A stretch of DNA of 64,000 nucleotides from CBDCWA01 sp965223255 (GCA_965223255.1 CBDCWA010000002.1:434001-498000), one strand, 5' to 3'. Shown: positions 34,376-44,000, counted from the first letter of the stretch. A program made the numbers and translations. Notes: generated from the sequence alone by a model not told the origin.

Positions 34376-35752
34376 CTAGTCACTGGTCCCCAGGGTTGCC
34401 AATAGGTCTCGCGCTTTAGTTGAGCCTGTTAGTCCGCCTGCGGCAGCGATGAATGCTTTTTGCTGGGCCTTAGGCAGAACGCCCTCAGCGAGGCCAGAAA
34501 ACTTCTTGACGATATCTTCGTGGGTAAACGGATCTTCGCGCCCGCCCTTCGGATTAATGGTCGATAAAATGATTTCTTGACCGCCTTTGGTTCGGCAGGT
34601 CAAGCGCGCACCGCGTTCACGCGGCCAGTTTTTGTCGAGTTCGGGATTGGCGGTGACTGTTATTTTTCCGATCAGTTCGTGCAATTGTGGATCGGCCAAT
34701 GCAGGTTCCCTAAACTCTGAAAGTCCAAGGCGTTTGTTCAATATGGCGCTCGCTGCACAGTATGGAATGCAGAGCATCGCCTCCAGTGGTGAAGCCGGGA
34801 TGGCATTCGTCGTGTGCCACGGTTTATCAGCATAAGTATAGATCTCGATTGCGACGGCTTCAATGTCGTCCGATGTCACATTGTGCGCCACAGCAAGATC
34901 AAGCGCCAGGTCCACCGACCCGTGCGACTGCCGGCAAGACGGATATGGTTTGATCTCGGTATCGAGAAGATCGAACCGTTGCCCGAGCTCGCCGATGAGC
35001 GCATTGAGATCGCCGCCGTCAGAGTAGATATTTAGATAGCCTTGCTCACCATCGAGCGCGTGTCGCGTGCCTCTGAAACCTTGTTCTGCCAGCAACGCCG
35101 CCAGAACACCACTACGTGCCGCAAGCCCCCCATGCAGGTGTTTGTTTGCAGCCCCATCAAAACGATACTGGGTCAGCCCCGAAGCCATTGATGAGGCCGC
35201 ACCGATCGCCGCCGCCGCACGTTCAGCATCGAGCCCTAACACGCGCGCAGCACCCACTGCAGCGCCAAAAACATTGCACGTCCCGGTTGGATGATAGCCG
35301 CGGTGCCGATGTTCGACACCGGCTGCGAAAGCAACGCGAATGCTGGTCTCATAACCAACAGTCAAGGCGGCAAGCAACGTTGGGCCATCGACGTCGCGGA
35401 GCTCTCCAAGCGCCAGCACGGCGGGCACCACTGCGCAGCCCGGATGTACAAACTTGTGGGTATCATCGAAGTCAATGCTATGAGCGGCAACACCATTGGC
35501 GAACGCGGCTTCGGGCGCGCTGGTCTTTGCCGCCGAACCAAATATCGTTACGTTCGGTCGGGCTTCCGTTGCGAGCGCCACGGCGCGGGCCTGGCGCGCG
35601 TGATCCTCCTTGGAGCCCGCCAATGCCACGCCGATCGTATCGATCAGGAGAATGACTATTTTATCGACAACGGCGCGCGGCAGGTGCGCGCACGATTGAC
35701 GAGCGGCAAACGCAGCGACCTCAAGACCGTAGTCCGGCACGTCGTCGATCAT
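34376..35752 (-). CDS. MmgE/PrpD family protein (copy 1)
   Basis: About 458 residues when started at ATG 35752 (MIDDVPDYGLEVAAFA); an in-frame codon at 35782 adds ten residues. The family contains 2-methylcitrate dehydratase and cis-aconitate decarboxylase, which act on branched tricarboxylates. Conserved stretches are VILLIDTIGVALAGS, the DFDDTHKFVHPG region (AHSIDFDDTHKF), HHRGYHPTGTCNVFGAAVG and IKPYPSCRQSHGSVD. It is the first gene of the operon with TauD and SDR. A second homologue at 41638 has a TauD gene beside it too. The exact substrate cannot be assigned. Confidence 0.9.
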   Translation of the reverse strand: MIDDVPDYGLEVAAFAARQSCAHLPRAVVDKIVILLIDTIGVALAGSKEDHARQARAVALATEARPNVTIFGSAAKTSAPEAAFANGVAAHSIDFDDTHKFVHPGCAVVPAVLALGELRDVDGPTLLAALTVGYETSIRVAFAAGVEHRHRGYHPTGTCNVFGAAVGAARVLGLDAERAAAAIGAASSMASGLTQYRFDGAANKHLHGGLAARSGVLAALLAEQGFRGTRHALDGEQGYLNIYSDGGDLNALIGELGQRFDLLDTEIKPYPSCRQSHGSVDLALDLAVAHNVTSDDIEAVAIEIYTYADKPWHTTNAIPASPLEAMLCIPYCAASAILNKRLGLSEFREPALADPQLHELIGKITVTANPELDKNWPRERGARLTCRTKGGQEIILSTINPKGGREDPFTHEDIVKKFSGLAEGVLPKAQQKAFIAAAGGLTGSTKARDLLATLGTSD

Positions 35753-36030
35753 GGCTGTTTGAGCCTGGGGCACGAGCAGCAAATTCCCTGTTTTGGTACG
35801 AAAAATTTACACAAAGAGTTTAGTGCCAATGCCAGGCCTTGTCACGCCCAGGCCAGTTAGAATGTCGGCCTAAGAATGCCGTTACAGCCGGCTCTCCGCC
35901 TGTCCATCTCACAGGCACGCGCTGAATTCTTAAATTGCGACATTTACGATATCATCGTCCTGGAGGTTGCTGATCGCGCCGAGAGCTTCCATAGTCGCCC
36001 GCAATGCTTCAAGCCCGCAAAGGACGCACG

Positions 36031-37092
36031 ATGAGGCGCAAGCTCTTGCTAACGGGGGACATCAACCTGATGGGGGTCCATGATCCTGTCGTCCCCTTTT
36101 CGAAAATCGCCAGGACGATGTCTAAGGCGGACGCGGTTTTGTCGAATCTCGAATGCTGTTTTTACGATCCACCAACCGGCCTACCTTCGCAGGCGCCATG
36201 GGGCGGGCTTTACGATCGCTCGATCCAGCGCGAGGGCTTTTATGCCCCGACCCGTGCAATTGCCGCTCTGCAAGAGATTGGCGTCGCAGCAGTCGGAAAT
36301 GCCAACAACACCAACTACGGCGATGAGGCCATTTTATCTTCGCTGCGTGTATTGAATGCAGCCGGCATTGCACACACTGGTGCCGGGAAAGACCGCCGCA
36401 CCGCGCATGAATCAGCCATTATCGATGTTGAAAGCCTGAAGATCGGCATGATCCAGAGGACTTGCATTTACTGGCCGCATGATCACGAGGCTGCCGACAA
36501 TCGCCCTGGTGTCGCGGCATTAAAGGTGAACACCGCCTATCGCCCGCGTATCGATTTGAACGCCGCCAACCGGCCCGGCGTGCCGCCGGACATCGTCACA
36601 TGGACGGACGCGACCTATCTTGATGAATACCGCGGCCAGGTTGAAAAGCTGGTTAAAGCCACGGATGTGGCGCTTGTTTCGATACATTGGGGCTACGATC
36701 ATCAGATCTACAGCTACCAGATAGAGTTGGCGCATGCAGCGATCGATGCCGGAGCGGCAATCGTATTCGGACACGGACCACATACACCTCTGGGGGTTGA
36801 GATCTACAAGGAGAGCCCGATCTATTATGGCCTCGGTAGTTTTTCTTTCAACATTGGCCATCATGGCCGCAAGCATCCCGACTGGCTGGGGCTGATGGCC
36901 GAAATTACATTGAAAGACGACGAGGTTTCCCGTGCCGGCTTCAAGTTCGTCCGTCACACCGACCAAAATGAAACGATTCTGCGCACCCCGAGCGAGGAAT
37001 CTAACGCGCTCGAGGAATTGACCGAACAATCGAAATCGCGCGGCGCAACGCTTATCCCTCGGACCAAGCGCGTTTTGTTTCTGGGAGCCTGA
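36031..37092 (+). CDS. CapA-family metallophosphatase-like protein
   Basis: 353 residues from ATG 36031 (MRRKLLLTGDINLMG), behind AAAGGA; a start at 36004 is less likely. The fold is that of CapA/PgsA proteins linked to poly-gamma-glutamate, related to calcineurin-like phosphatases. Motifs are LTGDINLMG, SNLECCF, VGNANNTNYGDEAI, SIHWGYDHQIYSYQ and FGHGPHTPLGVEIYKESPIYYGLGSFSF. No signal peptide or membrane helix is seen, so it is probably cytoplasmic, unlike true CapA of capsule systems. A catabolic hydrolase or amidase-like role is possible given its neighbours. It stands alone on the plus strand, ending 3 bp from the convergent tctA gene. Confidence 0.85.
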   Translation: MRRKLLLTGDINLMGVHDPVVPFSKIARTMSKADAVLSNLECCFYDPPTGLPSQAPWGGLYDRSIQREGFYAPTRAIAALQEIGVAAVGNANNTNYGDEAILSSLRVLNAAGIAHTGAGKDRRTAHESAIIDVESLKIGMIQRTCIYWPHDHEAADNRPGVAALKVNTAYRPRIDLNAANRPGVPPDIVTWTDATYLDEYRGQVEKLVKATDVALVSIHWGYDHQIYSYQIELAHAAIDAGAAIVFGHGPHTPLGVEIYKESPIYYGLGSFSFNIGHHGRKHPDWLGLMAEITLKDDEVSRAGFKFVRHTDQNETILRTPSEESNALEELTEQSKSRGATLIPRTKRVLFLGA

Positions 37093-37095
37093 TCC

Positions 37096-39075
37096 CTATT
37101 GCAGCGGCCAGGGCAGATCGACCTTAAGGTGCGATTGCAGATACCCTCTTGGGTATTCTAGCGTCAGGCGATCTGAGAGAATTCCGAGGAACAGCACAAA
37201 GGCCAGTGCACCGATCAGGCTTTTGACAATCGATGTACGCGCCTTAACGAGCAAGAACAAGAAAATGAAGAGCGCAATGCCAATCACAAATCCGGCCGCG
37301 GCCGAGACAAGCAGCATGCCAAGCAACCACAACAGATAATGCTCGTTGGAGTGCGCTTGGACCTCCTCTGCAACCTGGATGCGATCAGAGTCATAGAACG
37401 TCGTCGACGGCGACTGCCTCATCAGCATCTGAACCAAAAGGGGCAGCATAAAAATGAGAGCGAGTGCGCCGGCAAACTGCGGATAGACGGCAGTTAGGAA
37501 CGTGTACTTAAGTGAATCCACCAACAGGTAACCGGTACAAAACAGTATGAAGCCAAAGAACAACAGTTGCGGTATCTTTTTCTTGTGCGTGAAGGGACCA
37601 GTCTCGTCCATTTCGGGCGGAATGGGCTTGAAGCGCACAACGGCGACGATCGAAGCGATCGTCAGCAGCAATAGAACGATGACAATTGGCCGTTGCAGGA
37701 AGGTGAAACCGTAAACGGTTATCGTTTGATAGACGCTTGCCTCCACCTTCTTTGCAAGCACAAAACCAATCAACAGCGCCGGTCTCGGCCAGCCGAACCG
37801 CTTCATATAGACGGCCAGGATGCTCAACAGAAATAGCGCGATCAGATCGCCCCAGTCCCGCGTCGCTTGGAAGGCGGCAAAGAATATAAGCCCAAGCATG
37901 AAGGGCGCCAACAGCGTGTATTTGATGGTGGTGAGCTTGGAGATCTGCGGTGCCAGAAAGAAGCACAGGCCCGCGCCCAATACATTGGCCAACGCCACCG
38001 ACCAGATCATCAAATAGACGAGATCGAGTTTGTCGGTGACCAGCTCGACGCCAGGTTCTATCCCGATAAGAATGAATCCGCCGAGCAGGATCGCCATGCT
38101 CCCCGAGCCGGGAATGCCGAGAAGCAGCGTCGGCATCAGCGCGCCACCCTCTTTCGCATTGTTTGCCGATTCCGGCGCGATCACACCACGGACATCGCCC
38201 GTCCCATAGCTGTCGCGGTTTTTCGTCGTTTGAACGGCGTGCCCATAAGCGATCCAGTCGATGACAGTGCCGCCCAGACCAGGCAATGCACCAACAAGAC
38301 AGCCGATCACCGCGCATCTCAGCGACAGCCACCAGTTCTTGGCCCAATCGACGGCCCCTTGCAGCCATCCAGTACCGAGTTTGCCGGTTTCAGAAATCGT
38401 CTTTTGGCGCCTGAGAAGGTCGATGATCTCCGGCGTAGCGAACATGGCCAGACCGATCACCACCAAAGGGATTGGCTCGATCAAGTATTCGGTGCCAAAA
38501 TCAAGCCGCTCAACGCCGGTCATCGGCGCCGACCCAAGCGAACCGAGCATCAGGCCCATGGCACACGCCGCCAGACCCTTCCAGATGTTGACACCAGTGA
38601 GCATGCCAACCATCGAGAGAGCGAGTGCGATCAACATCATTTGTTCGCCAAATCCAATGGCGAGAATGATGGGAATGGCAAAAAAGATGGCGACCGAAAG
38701 CACGGCTGCGCCAAACAAACCGCCAAACAGCGAAGAGACGAATGCTGCCGAAAGCGCCCGTGACGCTTGGCCTTGTTTGGACATGGGAAATCCGTCAAGC
38801 ACCGTTGCTTGTGAGCCTGAGGTGCCGGGAATACCCATCAGAACGGATGGAAAGGTATCGGACGTCGTGGTGACGGATTGTAGCCCGATCATCATCGCAA
38901 GGGCGATGGAGGGGTCCATGCCGAAGATAAAAGGCAATAACAGCGCTAGACCAGCTGTACCGCCAAGGCCCGGCAGAATGCCGACCAATAGGCCGATGAT
39001 GACGCCGCTAAAGAGTGCGATGACGTGATAGAGACTAAGCAGCTTTGCGAGCGCTGCGATGGCGGCTTCAGCCAT
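37096..39075 (-). CDS. Tripartite tricarboxylate transporter TctA-TctB fusion
   Basis: About 659 residues (ATG 39075; GTG 39084 also possible), much longer than TctA alone (about 500). Residues 1-500 are TctA: GLLVGILPGLGGTAGLALLLPF, LQSVTTTSDTFPSVLMGIPG, GCLVGALPGLGGTVIDWIAYG and TLLLGIPGSGSMAILLG. From about 505 a second membrane part follows (KKKIPQLLFFGFILFCTGYLL...GFVIGIALFIFLFLLVKA), shaped like TctB (DUF1468). The complex takes up carboxylates with a cation gradient, fed by the TctC protein encoded upstream. It probably imports the substrate of the flanking oxygenases and PrpD-type enzymes. Confidence 0.9.
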   Translation of the reverse strand: MAEAAIAALAKLLSLYHVIALFSGVIIGLLVGILPGLGGTAGLALLLPFIFGMDPSIALAMMIGLQSVTTTSDTFPSVLMGIPGTSGSQATVLDGFPMSKQGQASRALSAAFVSSLFGGLFGAAVLSVAIFFAIPIILAIGFGEQMMLIALALSMVGMLTGVNIWKGLAACAMGLMLGSLGSAPMTGVERLDFGTEYLIEPIPLVVIGLAMFATPEIIDLLRRQKTISETGKLGTGWLQGAVDWAKNWWLSLRCAVIGCLVGALPGLGGTVIDWIAYGHAVQTTKNRDSYGTGDVRGVIAPESANNAKEGGALMPTLLLGIPGSGSMAILLGGFILIGIEPGVELVTDKLDLVYLMIWSVALANVLGAGLCFFLAPQISKLTTIKYTLLAPFMLGLIFFAAFQATRDWGDLIALFLLSILAVYMKRFGWPRPALLIGFVLAKKVEASVYQTITVYGFTFLQRPIVIVLLLLTIASIVAVVRFKPIPPEMDETGPFTHKKKIPQLLFFGFILFCTGYLLVDSLKYTFLTAVYPQFAGALALIFMLPLLVQMLMRQSPSTTFYDSDRIQVAEEVQAHSNEHYLLWLLGMLLVSAAAGFVIGIALFIFLFLLVKARTSIVKSLIGALAFVLFLGILSDRLTLEYPRGYLQSHLKVDLPWPLQ

Positions 39076-39184
39076 TGGGCCCACTCAATCCTGTGACCGA
39101 TATGAGAGTGTTGGAGTCGTAAAAAGAGAGTCGTAGTGTGGCCGGACAAACCGGCCACACCAGCAGTGTTGTTAGACGAGAAAA

Positions 39185-40294
39185 TTACAGCTTGGCGCCG
39201 AAGTTCTTCTTCAAGTAGCTGTCGACCCAAGCGCGGACTTCCGGCTTCATCTGAGTGCCGGCAGCGATCGCCGCGTCGGTTTCCTTGCCCCATGTTAGCG
39301 GCAGGCTACCAACCTCCTTCTTGAGCTTCTTGGCGATTTGTTTGTTCTTCACAACGGCCTTAAACGCCTTGGTGTAGGTATTGAAGATATCGTCCGAGAC
39401 ACCCTTTGGCAGAGCGATTGCCTTTGACAGCGAGACCTTGTTATTCATCATGTTCAAATAGGCCTCCCAGGCAAGACCTTTAGGTGCCTTACCGTAAACA
39501 GCCTTATAAGCTTCACCAACGGTCGGAATATGCGCAATGTCGGGATCACGTTTGATCGTACCATCACTTGCGCGATAACCATGCGACACGATCGGTGTCA
39601 CAGTTCCCTTTTTCTCCAACTTGGCAAGTTTGGTCAGATAAGGACCGGTACCATCGCCGTTGATGTTGAGTTCGCCGCGTAGGAAGGCCTTGCGCTGCTT
39701 CGACGTGCTAAGCCCAAATACCGGCTTAACCTTGGCGCCCAACAATTCAATGGTCAATAGGCCGACGAGCTCTGCCGACGTCGGCGTCTTTGGACCGAAC
39801 ACCAGCTTAGCCTTGCGCATTGCCTTGACATCGGCGACGATATCTTTGCCGCCGCCCACGATGCCGGTGAGTTTCGGGTTGGCATAGAGCACAGTGCCCC
39901 GCGGGAAGCCAACGATCGCGCGCCAATCCCGACCTGGATCATACTTGACTTTCTTGGCGCCCAACGTCACCGGCACCATCGTCGAGGTGGATGCGCCGAG
40001 AATCATCGTCCCATCCTTCTTCGCCGTGCGACTGAACTTGTTGGCGCCCTTCACGGAGCCACCGCCCGGTTGGTTGAGCACGATTACCGCAGGCTTGCCC
40101 GGAAGATTTTTAGCCAGTTCCGCTTGTAGCAGACGTGCCAGTCTGTCAGTGCCGCCACCTTCTCTAAACGGTACGACCCAAGTCACTTTCTTGCCCTTGA
40201 GATCAAGAGCTAAGACATCAGTGGCGCTAGCCAGACCGAAAGTGGTTAGCGCGGAAATAGCCAACACTCCCGACTTTGCGCTGATGATTGCCAT
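39185..40294 (-). CDS. Tripartite tricarboxylate transporter substrate-binding protein (TctC/Bug)
   Basis: 369 residues with a signal peptide (GVLAISALTTFGLASATDVLA). The mature start LDLKGKKVTWVVPFREGGGTDRLARLLQAELAKNLPG is the usual TctC entry, followed by VLNQPGGGSVKGANKF. These proteins bind carboxylates such as citrate or aromatic acids in the periplasm. AGGAGGACATAAAA precedes the ATG. It lies upstream of tctA in the same operon, with 109 bp between, and divergent from lysR. The C-terminus (DAAIAAGTQMKPEVRAWVDSYLKKN) is complete. The ligand cannot be read. Confidence 0.92.
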   Translation of the reverse strand: MAIISAKSGVLAISALTTFGLASATDVLALDLKGKKVTWVVPFREGGGTDRLARLLQAELAKNLPGKPAVIVLNQPGGGSVKGANKFSRTAKKDGTMILGASTSTMVPVTLGAKKVKYDPGRDWRAIVGFPRGTVLYANPKLTGIVGGGKDIVADVKAMRKAKLVFGPKTPTSAELVGLLTIELLGAKVKPVFGLSTSKQRKAFLRGELNINGDGTGPYLTKLAKLEKKGTVTPIVSHGYRASDGTIKRDPDIAHIPTVGEAYKAVYGKAPKGLAWEAYLNMMNNKVSLSKAIALPKGVSDDIFNTYTKAFKAVVKNKQIAKKLKKEVGSLPLTWGKETDAAIAAGTQMKPEVRAWVDSYLKKNFGAKL

Positions 40295-40632
40295 TTTTAT
40301 GTCCTCCTAATGGAACGAAGAGAGTTTAGTCCGCGATCGTTGCTTCGACCGTTCTCGATGCTTGCAGTAAATCGGCCTTGGTGCCCCGATTGTTTCGCCG
40401 GTTAATGCAACTGCATCGCCAGCGTTCGCCCCGACCGATGATCACACCGGCGAGAGTACAAGTTTTCTTGGTGAAATCCCAATTGGTGCTGCACCCAAAA
40501 GTTCTTCAACGCGTTCCCTTGGTACCTGCGCAGCTCCTGTGCACGAAGCAAATTGTTCTCCCGACCGTTATTCTTCTTTGACAAGAGTGTGCATCTAGTC
40601 TTTGTTATACACAAACGCATAATTTTCCTTGA
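40295..40632. promoter_or_regulatory. Divergent promoter region tctC / lysR
   Basis: This 338-bp region should carry the tctC-tctA promoter and the lysR promoter. On the plus strand TTGACA occurs at 40578 and TTATAC at 40605, but they are 21 bp apart, too far for a good sigma-70 promoter. The region near lysR is AT-rich. No gene is seen. The LysR-type palindrome at its right edge probably controls both directions. Confidence 0.5.
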
Positions 40633-40653
40633 TTGATGATAAATTATCATCAA
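40633..40653. promoter_or_regulatory. Perfect 21-bp palindrome, LysR-type operator
   Basis: TTGATGATAA, a central A, then TTATCATCAA: a perfect 10-1-10 inverted repeat. Its core TGATAAATTATCA has the T-N11-A form typical of LysR-type regulator sites. It ends 12 bp before the ATG (40666) chosen for the LysR gene, which argues that upstream in-frame codons at 40633 and 40636 are not the start. It is likely the autoregulatory and divergent operator for the transporter and catabolic genes. Confidence 0.7.
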
Positions 40654-40665
40654 ACGAACAATGAA

Positions 40666-41616
40666 ATGCAAGTCCGAATTGAAGACATCCAGGCCTTTAC
40701 CCTGACGGCCGAATTTCGAAGCTTCAATCGCGCCGCTGAGGAGCTGAATATAACGCAGTCCGCGTTGTCTCGGCGCTTGAAGAAGCTTGAGGAGGCGTTG
40801 GGCGCGCGCTTGCTGGACCGGACCTCCCGGGTCGTGACATTAACCGTGGTCGGTGGCGAATTTCTGCCGACCGCAAAGCGCATGATCTTAGAGTTTGATA
40901 ACTCGCTGACCAATATTCGTGACTTGATTGAGAAGCGATCGGGCGCTGTCGTTGTCTCATCGAACATGACGCTCGCCAATGCCATCATGCCCGAGGTGGT
41001 TCGCCGCTTTAATGACGTACATCCCAACATACATGTGCGGCTCATCGAGGATTCGAGCCCCATCGTTGCAGAAATCGTGGCCAGCGGCGAGGCAGAATTT
41101 GGACTGGCACAAGCCGCTCCGGATCGTCCCGACTTGACCTTTGAAGCCATCATCGATGATCCAGTCCACTTGGTCACGCCACCTGGGCATCCACTAGCGC
41201 GACATAAGACGCTCAACTGGGAACAATTGCGTGGGCAAACGTTTGTTGCCATGGCACCGACAAGTGGCACGCATCGCCTGTTGCGCAATGCCCTTGAAGC
41301 ATTGGACCTGCTTCCGAAGGGCAAATTCGAAGTCGCACACATGTCCACACTTCTCGCTATGGTTGGTGCAGGGCTGGGTGTTTCTGCGGTTCCGGGTTTG
41401 GGGGCCCGCCAGCGCCCTGACCTGAAATTGGTATTGCGACCGCTGACCGAACCGCGGGTGAGCCGTACGATTGGCATCGTTCGAAGAGAGGGGCGCACAT
41501 TGAGTCCCGGCGCCCATACCCTCTGTGAAATTGCATGTGCTGTGTTGCGCGAGCAATCTGATGTTCCGGCACACAATAGCAAACGCGTAAAGCGCAAATT
41601 AGTGACATCGGCATAA
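40666..41616 (+). CDS. LysR-family transcriptional regulator
   Basis: 316 residues from ATG 40666. The N-terminal HTH reads IEDIQAFTLTAEFRSFNRAAEELNITQSALSRRLKKLEEALGARLLDR, followed by the effector domain (about 90-295): VVVSSNMTLANAIMPEVVRRF, NIHVRLIEDSSP, and LAMVGAGLGVSAVPGLGA. It likely senses the imported acid or a product and controls tctC-tctA in one direction and the PrpD-TauD-Rieske-HpaB genes in the other. It ends 21 bp before the PrpD gene, so it is probably transcribed with that operon. Its likely binding site is the palindrome at 40633-40653. Confidence 0.93.
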   Translation: MQVRIEDIQAFTLTAEFRSFNRAAEELNITQSALSRRLKKLEEALGARLLDRTSRVVTLTVVGGEFLPTAKRMILEFDNSLTNIRDLIEKRSGAVVVSSNMTLANAIMPEVVRRFNDVHPNIHVRLIEDSSPIVAEIVASGEAEFGLAQAAPDRPDLTFEAIIDDPVHLVTPPGHPLARHKTLNWEQLRGQTFVAMAPTSGTHRLLRNALEALDLLPKGKFEVAHMSTLLAMVGAGLGVSAVPGLGARQRPDLKLVLRPLTEPRVSRTIGIVRREGRTLSPGAHTLCEIACAVLREQSDVPAHNSKRVKRKLVTSA

Positions 41617-41637
41617 ACGAATAAAGTCGGAGGACGC

Positions 41638-43002
41638 ATGAACCCGGAATATGGCGCAGCCCCATTGAATTTAGAGATTACGTCGGACCTTTGCCGGTTC
41701 TTGTCCGAGTTTGACAGCAAGGCGCTGCCCGACGCCGTGGTTCACGAAGCCAAGCGCGGTATTCTGGATTGGATTGGCTGTGTGATGGCGGGCAGCGCTC
41801 ATTCGACGATCGCAATATTGCTTGATGTGCTTGGCGCCGTCTCTGGCGCCGAGACGGCGACCGTCTTCGCCCACAAGCGCAAGCTCGGTCTACTGGAAGC
41901 GCCGATTGCCAATGGTCAGATGGGACATCTCCTTGACTATGACGACACACATATGGACGGCGTGGTGCTGCACACCTCGTCACCGGTGCTATCGGCGCTA
42001 CTTGCGCTATGCGACAGCCGTCCGACGACGGGCCGGCAGTTGATCGCGGCTTTTGCCTCGGGCTTTGAGGCGGGTGTACGCGTTGGCAAAGCCGCACCGG
42101 CACATCATGACGGCGGCTGGCATTTGACGGGTACGCTCGGCACAATTGCTGCAGGTGTTGCTTCGGGTCGGCTATTGGGGCTCGATGCACAACGCCTCAC
42201 CCATTGCGCCGGCATCGCCACCACCCAAGCTTCTGGCATGCAGCAAAACCGCGGTACAATGTGCAAATCGTTCCATGCCGGCCGCGCCGGCGCCAATGGT
42301 CTGCTCGCCGCCCTCTTGGCAGAAAAGAACTTTGATAGTTCAACAGAAATATTCGAAGGCAAGCGCGGCTTTACGCGCATCTACAGCACTGTTGCAAAGC
42401 CAGAAGACATTCTTGTCGATTTGGGCGAGCGATGGGAGATCGTCAGCAACGGATATAAGCCATACGCCTGCGGTATTGTTCAACATCCGCTCATCGATGC
42501 CATGATCAAGCTAGCCGAGACGACGGCAATACCTGCCGAAGAGGTCGAACGCTTCGAAGTCAAGGTTCACTCTTCCGCCGTCACGGTCACCGGCGTTGAG
42601 GAGCCAGAAACAGGCCTCAAATCGAAATTCAGCCTGAAGCACTCTGGTGCCGTCGGCTATCTGGATCGCAATGCCGGTATTCCGCAATACTCGGACGCGC
42701 GCGCAACAGCTCCGGAAGTTGCAAAGGTTCGCGCCAAGATTAACATTGAAGTCGTCGACGGCTATCGTAAGGATGAGGCCGAGGCAACGCTGATAACAGC
42801 CAATGGCGACAAGCAAACGGTTCATATCGATCATGCAACGGGGACGGTCGAAAATCCCCTGACCGATACCCAACTCGAAGCGAAGTACAGGGCCAACACG
42901 GAGCCAGTCATCGGCGAGGCGCGCACGGCGGCCCTGGCCAAACTGGTTTGGGAACTGGATAGTCTGGATGATTGTCGCAAGCTGACGGCTGCCGCGGCTT
43001 GA
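41638..43002 (+). CDS. MmgE/PrpD family protein (copy 2)
   Basis: 454 residues behind a strong GGAGGACGC. Family landmarks are AKRGILDWIGCVMAGS, GHLLDYDDTHMDGVVLHTS (catalytic-region Asp and His), DGGWHLTGTLGTIAAGVASG, MCKSFHAGRAGANGLLAALLA and YKPYACGIVQHPLIDAM. It is a diverged paralogue of the protein at 34376-35752. Both are accompanied by a TauD-type dioxygenase, but on opposite strands. Dehydration, isomerisation or decarboxylation of a branched carboxylate is expected. It is the first enzyme of the plus-strand catabolic operon. Confidence 0.9.
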   Translation: MNPEYGAAPLNLEITSDLCRFLSEFDSKALPDAVVHEAKRGILDWIGCVMAGSAHSTIAILLDVLGAVSGAETATVFAHKRKLGLLEAPIANGQMGHLLDYDDTHMDGVVLHTSSPVLSALLALCDSRPTTGRQLIAAFASGFEAGVRVGKAAPAHHDGGWHLTGTLGTIAAGVASGRLLGLDAQRLTHCAGIATTQASGMQQNRGTMCKSFHAGRAGANGLLAALLAEKNFDSSTEIFEGKRGFTRIYSTVAKPEDILVDLGERWEIVSNGYKPYACGIVQHPLIDAMIKLAETTAIPAEEVERFEVKVHSSAVTVTGVEEPETGLKSKFSLKHSGAVGYLDRNAGIPQYSDARATAPEVAKVRAKINIEVVDGYRKDEAEATLITANGDKQTVHIDHATGTVENPLTDTQLEAKYRANTEPVIGEARTAALAKLVWELDSLDDCRKLTAAAA

Positions 43003-43101
43003 TATCCAGGCTGCCAACTATTCACGACCACACAAGGTTGCCTTTCCGGTGTCGAACAGGCAGGCTGGCGGTGTACGAACAGACATTCAATGGATTTGGT
43101 G

Positions 43102-43959
43102 ATGACCGCTGTCGACAGCACTTTGCGCATCGAACCTTTGTCCAAGGCGATTGGCGCCCGTATTCTCGGTGTTGATTTAGCCGAGGCTCAGCCTGACCAC
43201 GTCGTGGCAGAAATTCGCTCGGCATTTTTGGAGTATAGCGTTTTGTGCTTTCCCGGCCAGCGTATTGAGCCCGACGATCAAGTGCGGTTTGCCGGCTATT
43301 TCGGCAATGCAGACGCCGGCGATAAACCCCGCTCGAGAGGTGCCGCCCCAACGCGCGAACGCACCAAGGGCATAATGTTGGTGACGAACATTCGTGAGAA
43401 TGGCGAGCCCATCGGCTCTTTGCCGGATGGTGAAATGCATTTCCATTCCGACGGCGCCCATAGTGCCGTACCCTATCGCGCGACGACGCTTTACGCTGTG
43501 ACCCTTCCGTCGCACGGCGGCGAGACAAAATTCGCCAATCTCTATTCGGCCTATGAGGCTCTGCCAGCCGCCGTAAAAGACCGGATTGCCGGCAAAAAGG
43601 CGCTTTTTGCACATCAGACGTCGGCAACCCTGCGTGAGCAAGTTGAGGATATCGAGTCTCCGCGCGTCAGTTTTGCGGAGCATAATCTGGTGTGCGAGCA
43701 CCCCGAGACAGGGCGCAAATCGCTCTATATCAGCCGGCTAATGACGCAATATATCTTGGACATGGACCGGGATCAGAGCCGTTCTCTTCTGGATGAATTG
43801 ATCGATCACGCCGAACGTCCTGAGTTCGTCTATGAACATACTTGGGACGTCGGTGACTTAATCATCTGGGACAATCGGTGCGTCAATCATGCCCGAAATG
43901 ATTTTCCCGAAGATCAGGTTCGTCTGTTGCGCCGGGTGACGGTTTCGGAACCAGATTGA
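43102..43959 (+). CDS. TauD/TfdA-family dioxygenase (copy 2)
   Basis: 285 residues from ATG 43102 (MTAVDSTLRIEPLSKAIGARILGVDL); an ATG at 43090 adds four residues. The Fe(II) ligands are H-x-D in MHFHSDGAHS (about residue 117) and the distal His in NRCVNHARNDF (about 265). RLLRRVTV at the C-terminus carries the 2-oxoglutarate Arg. Not close in sequence to the dioxygenase at 33398, so it probably acts on a different compound. It lies between PrpD copy 2 and the Rieske oxygenase gene (42 bp downstream) in one operon. Confidence 0.92.
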   Translation: MTAVDSTLRIEPLSKAIGARILGVDLAEAQPDHVVAEIRSAFLEYSVLCFPGQRIEPDDQVRFAGYFGNADAGDKPRSRGAAPTRERTKGIMLVTNIRENGEPIGSLPDGEMHFHSDGAHSAVPYRATTLYAVTLPSHGGETKFANLYSAYEALPAAVKDRIAGKKALFAHQTSATLREQVEDIESPRVSFAEHNLVCEHPETGRKSLYISRLMTQYILDMDRDQSRSLLDELIDHAERPEFVYEHTWDVGDLIIWDNRCVNHARNDFPEDQVRLLRRVTVSEPD

Positions 43960-44000
43960 GCAGGTGGCGCGAAAACATGAAAACATCTGGATAAGTGCCG

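Noticed and set aside
37867..38763. Plus-strand frame of 298 codons within tctA
   Set aside because: Its sequence is Arg/Gln/His-rich with no motif; it mirrors the membrane-protein codons on the other strand.
40578..40610. TTGACA ... TTATAC as a lysR promoter
   Set aside because: The spacing is 21 bp, outside the usual 16-18 bp, so it is not listed as a promoter.
40650..41720. Minus-strand frame of 356 codons opposite lysR
   Set aside because: It covers lysR with Ser/Arg-rich sequence and no domain; the plus strand encodes a full LysR protein.
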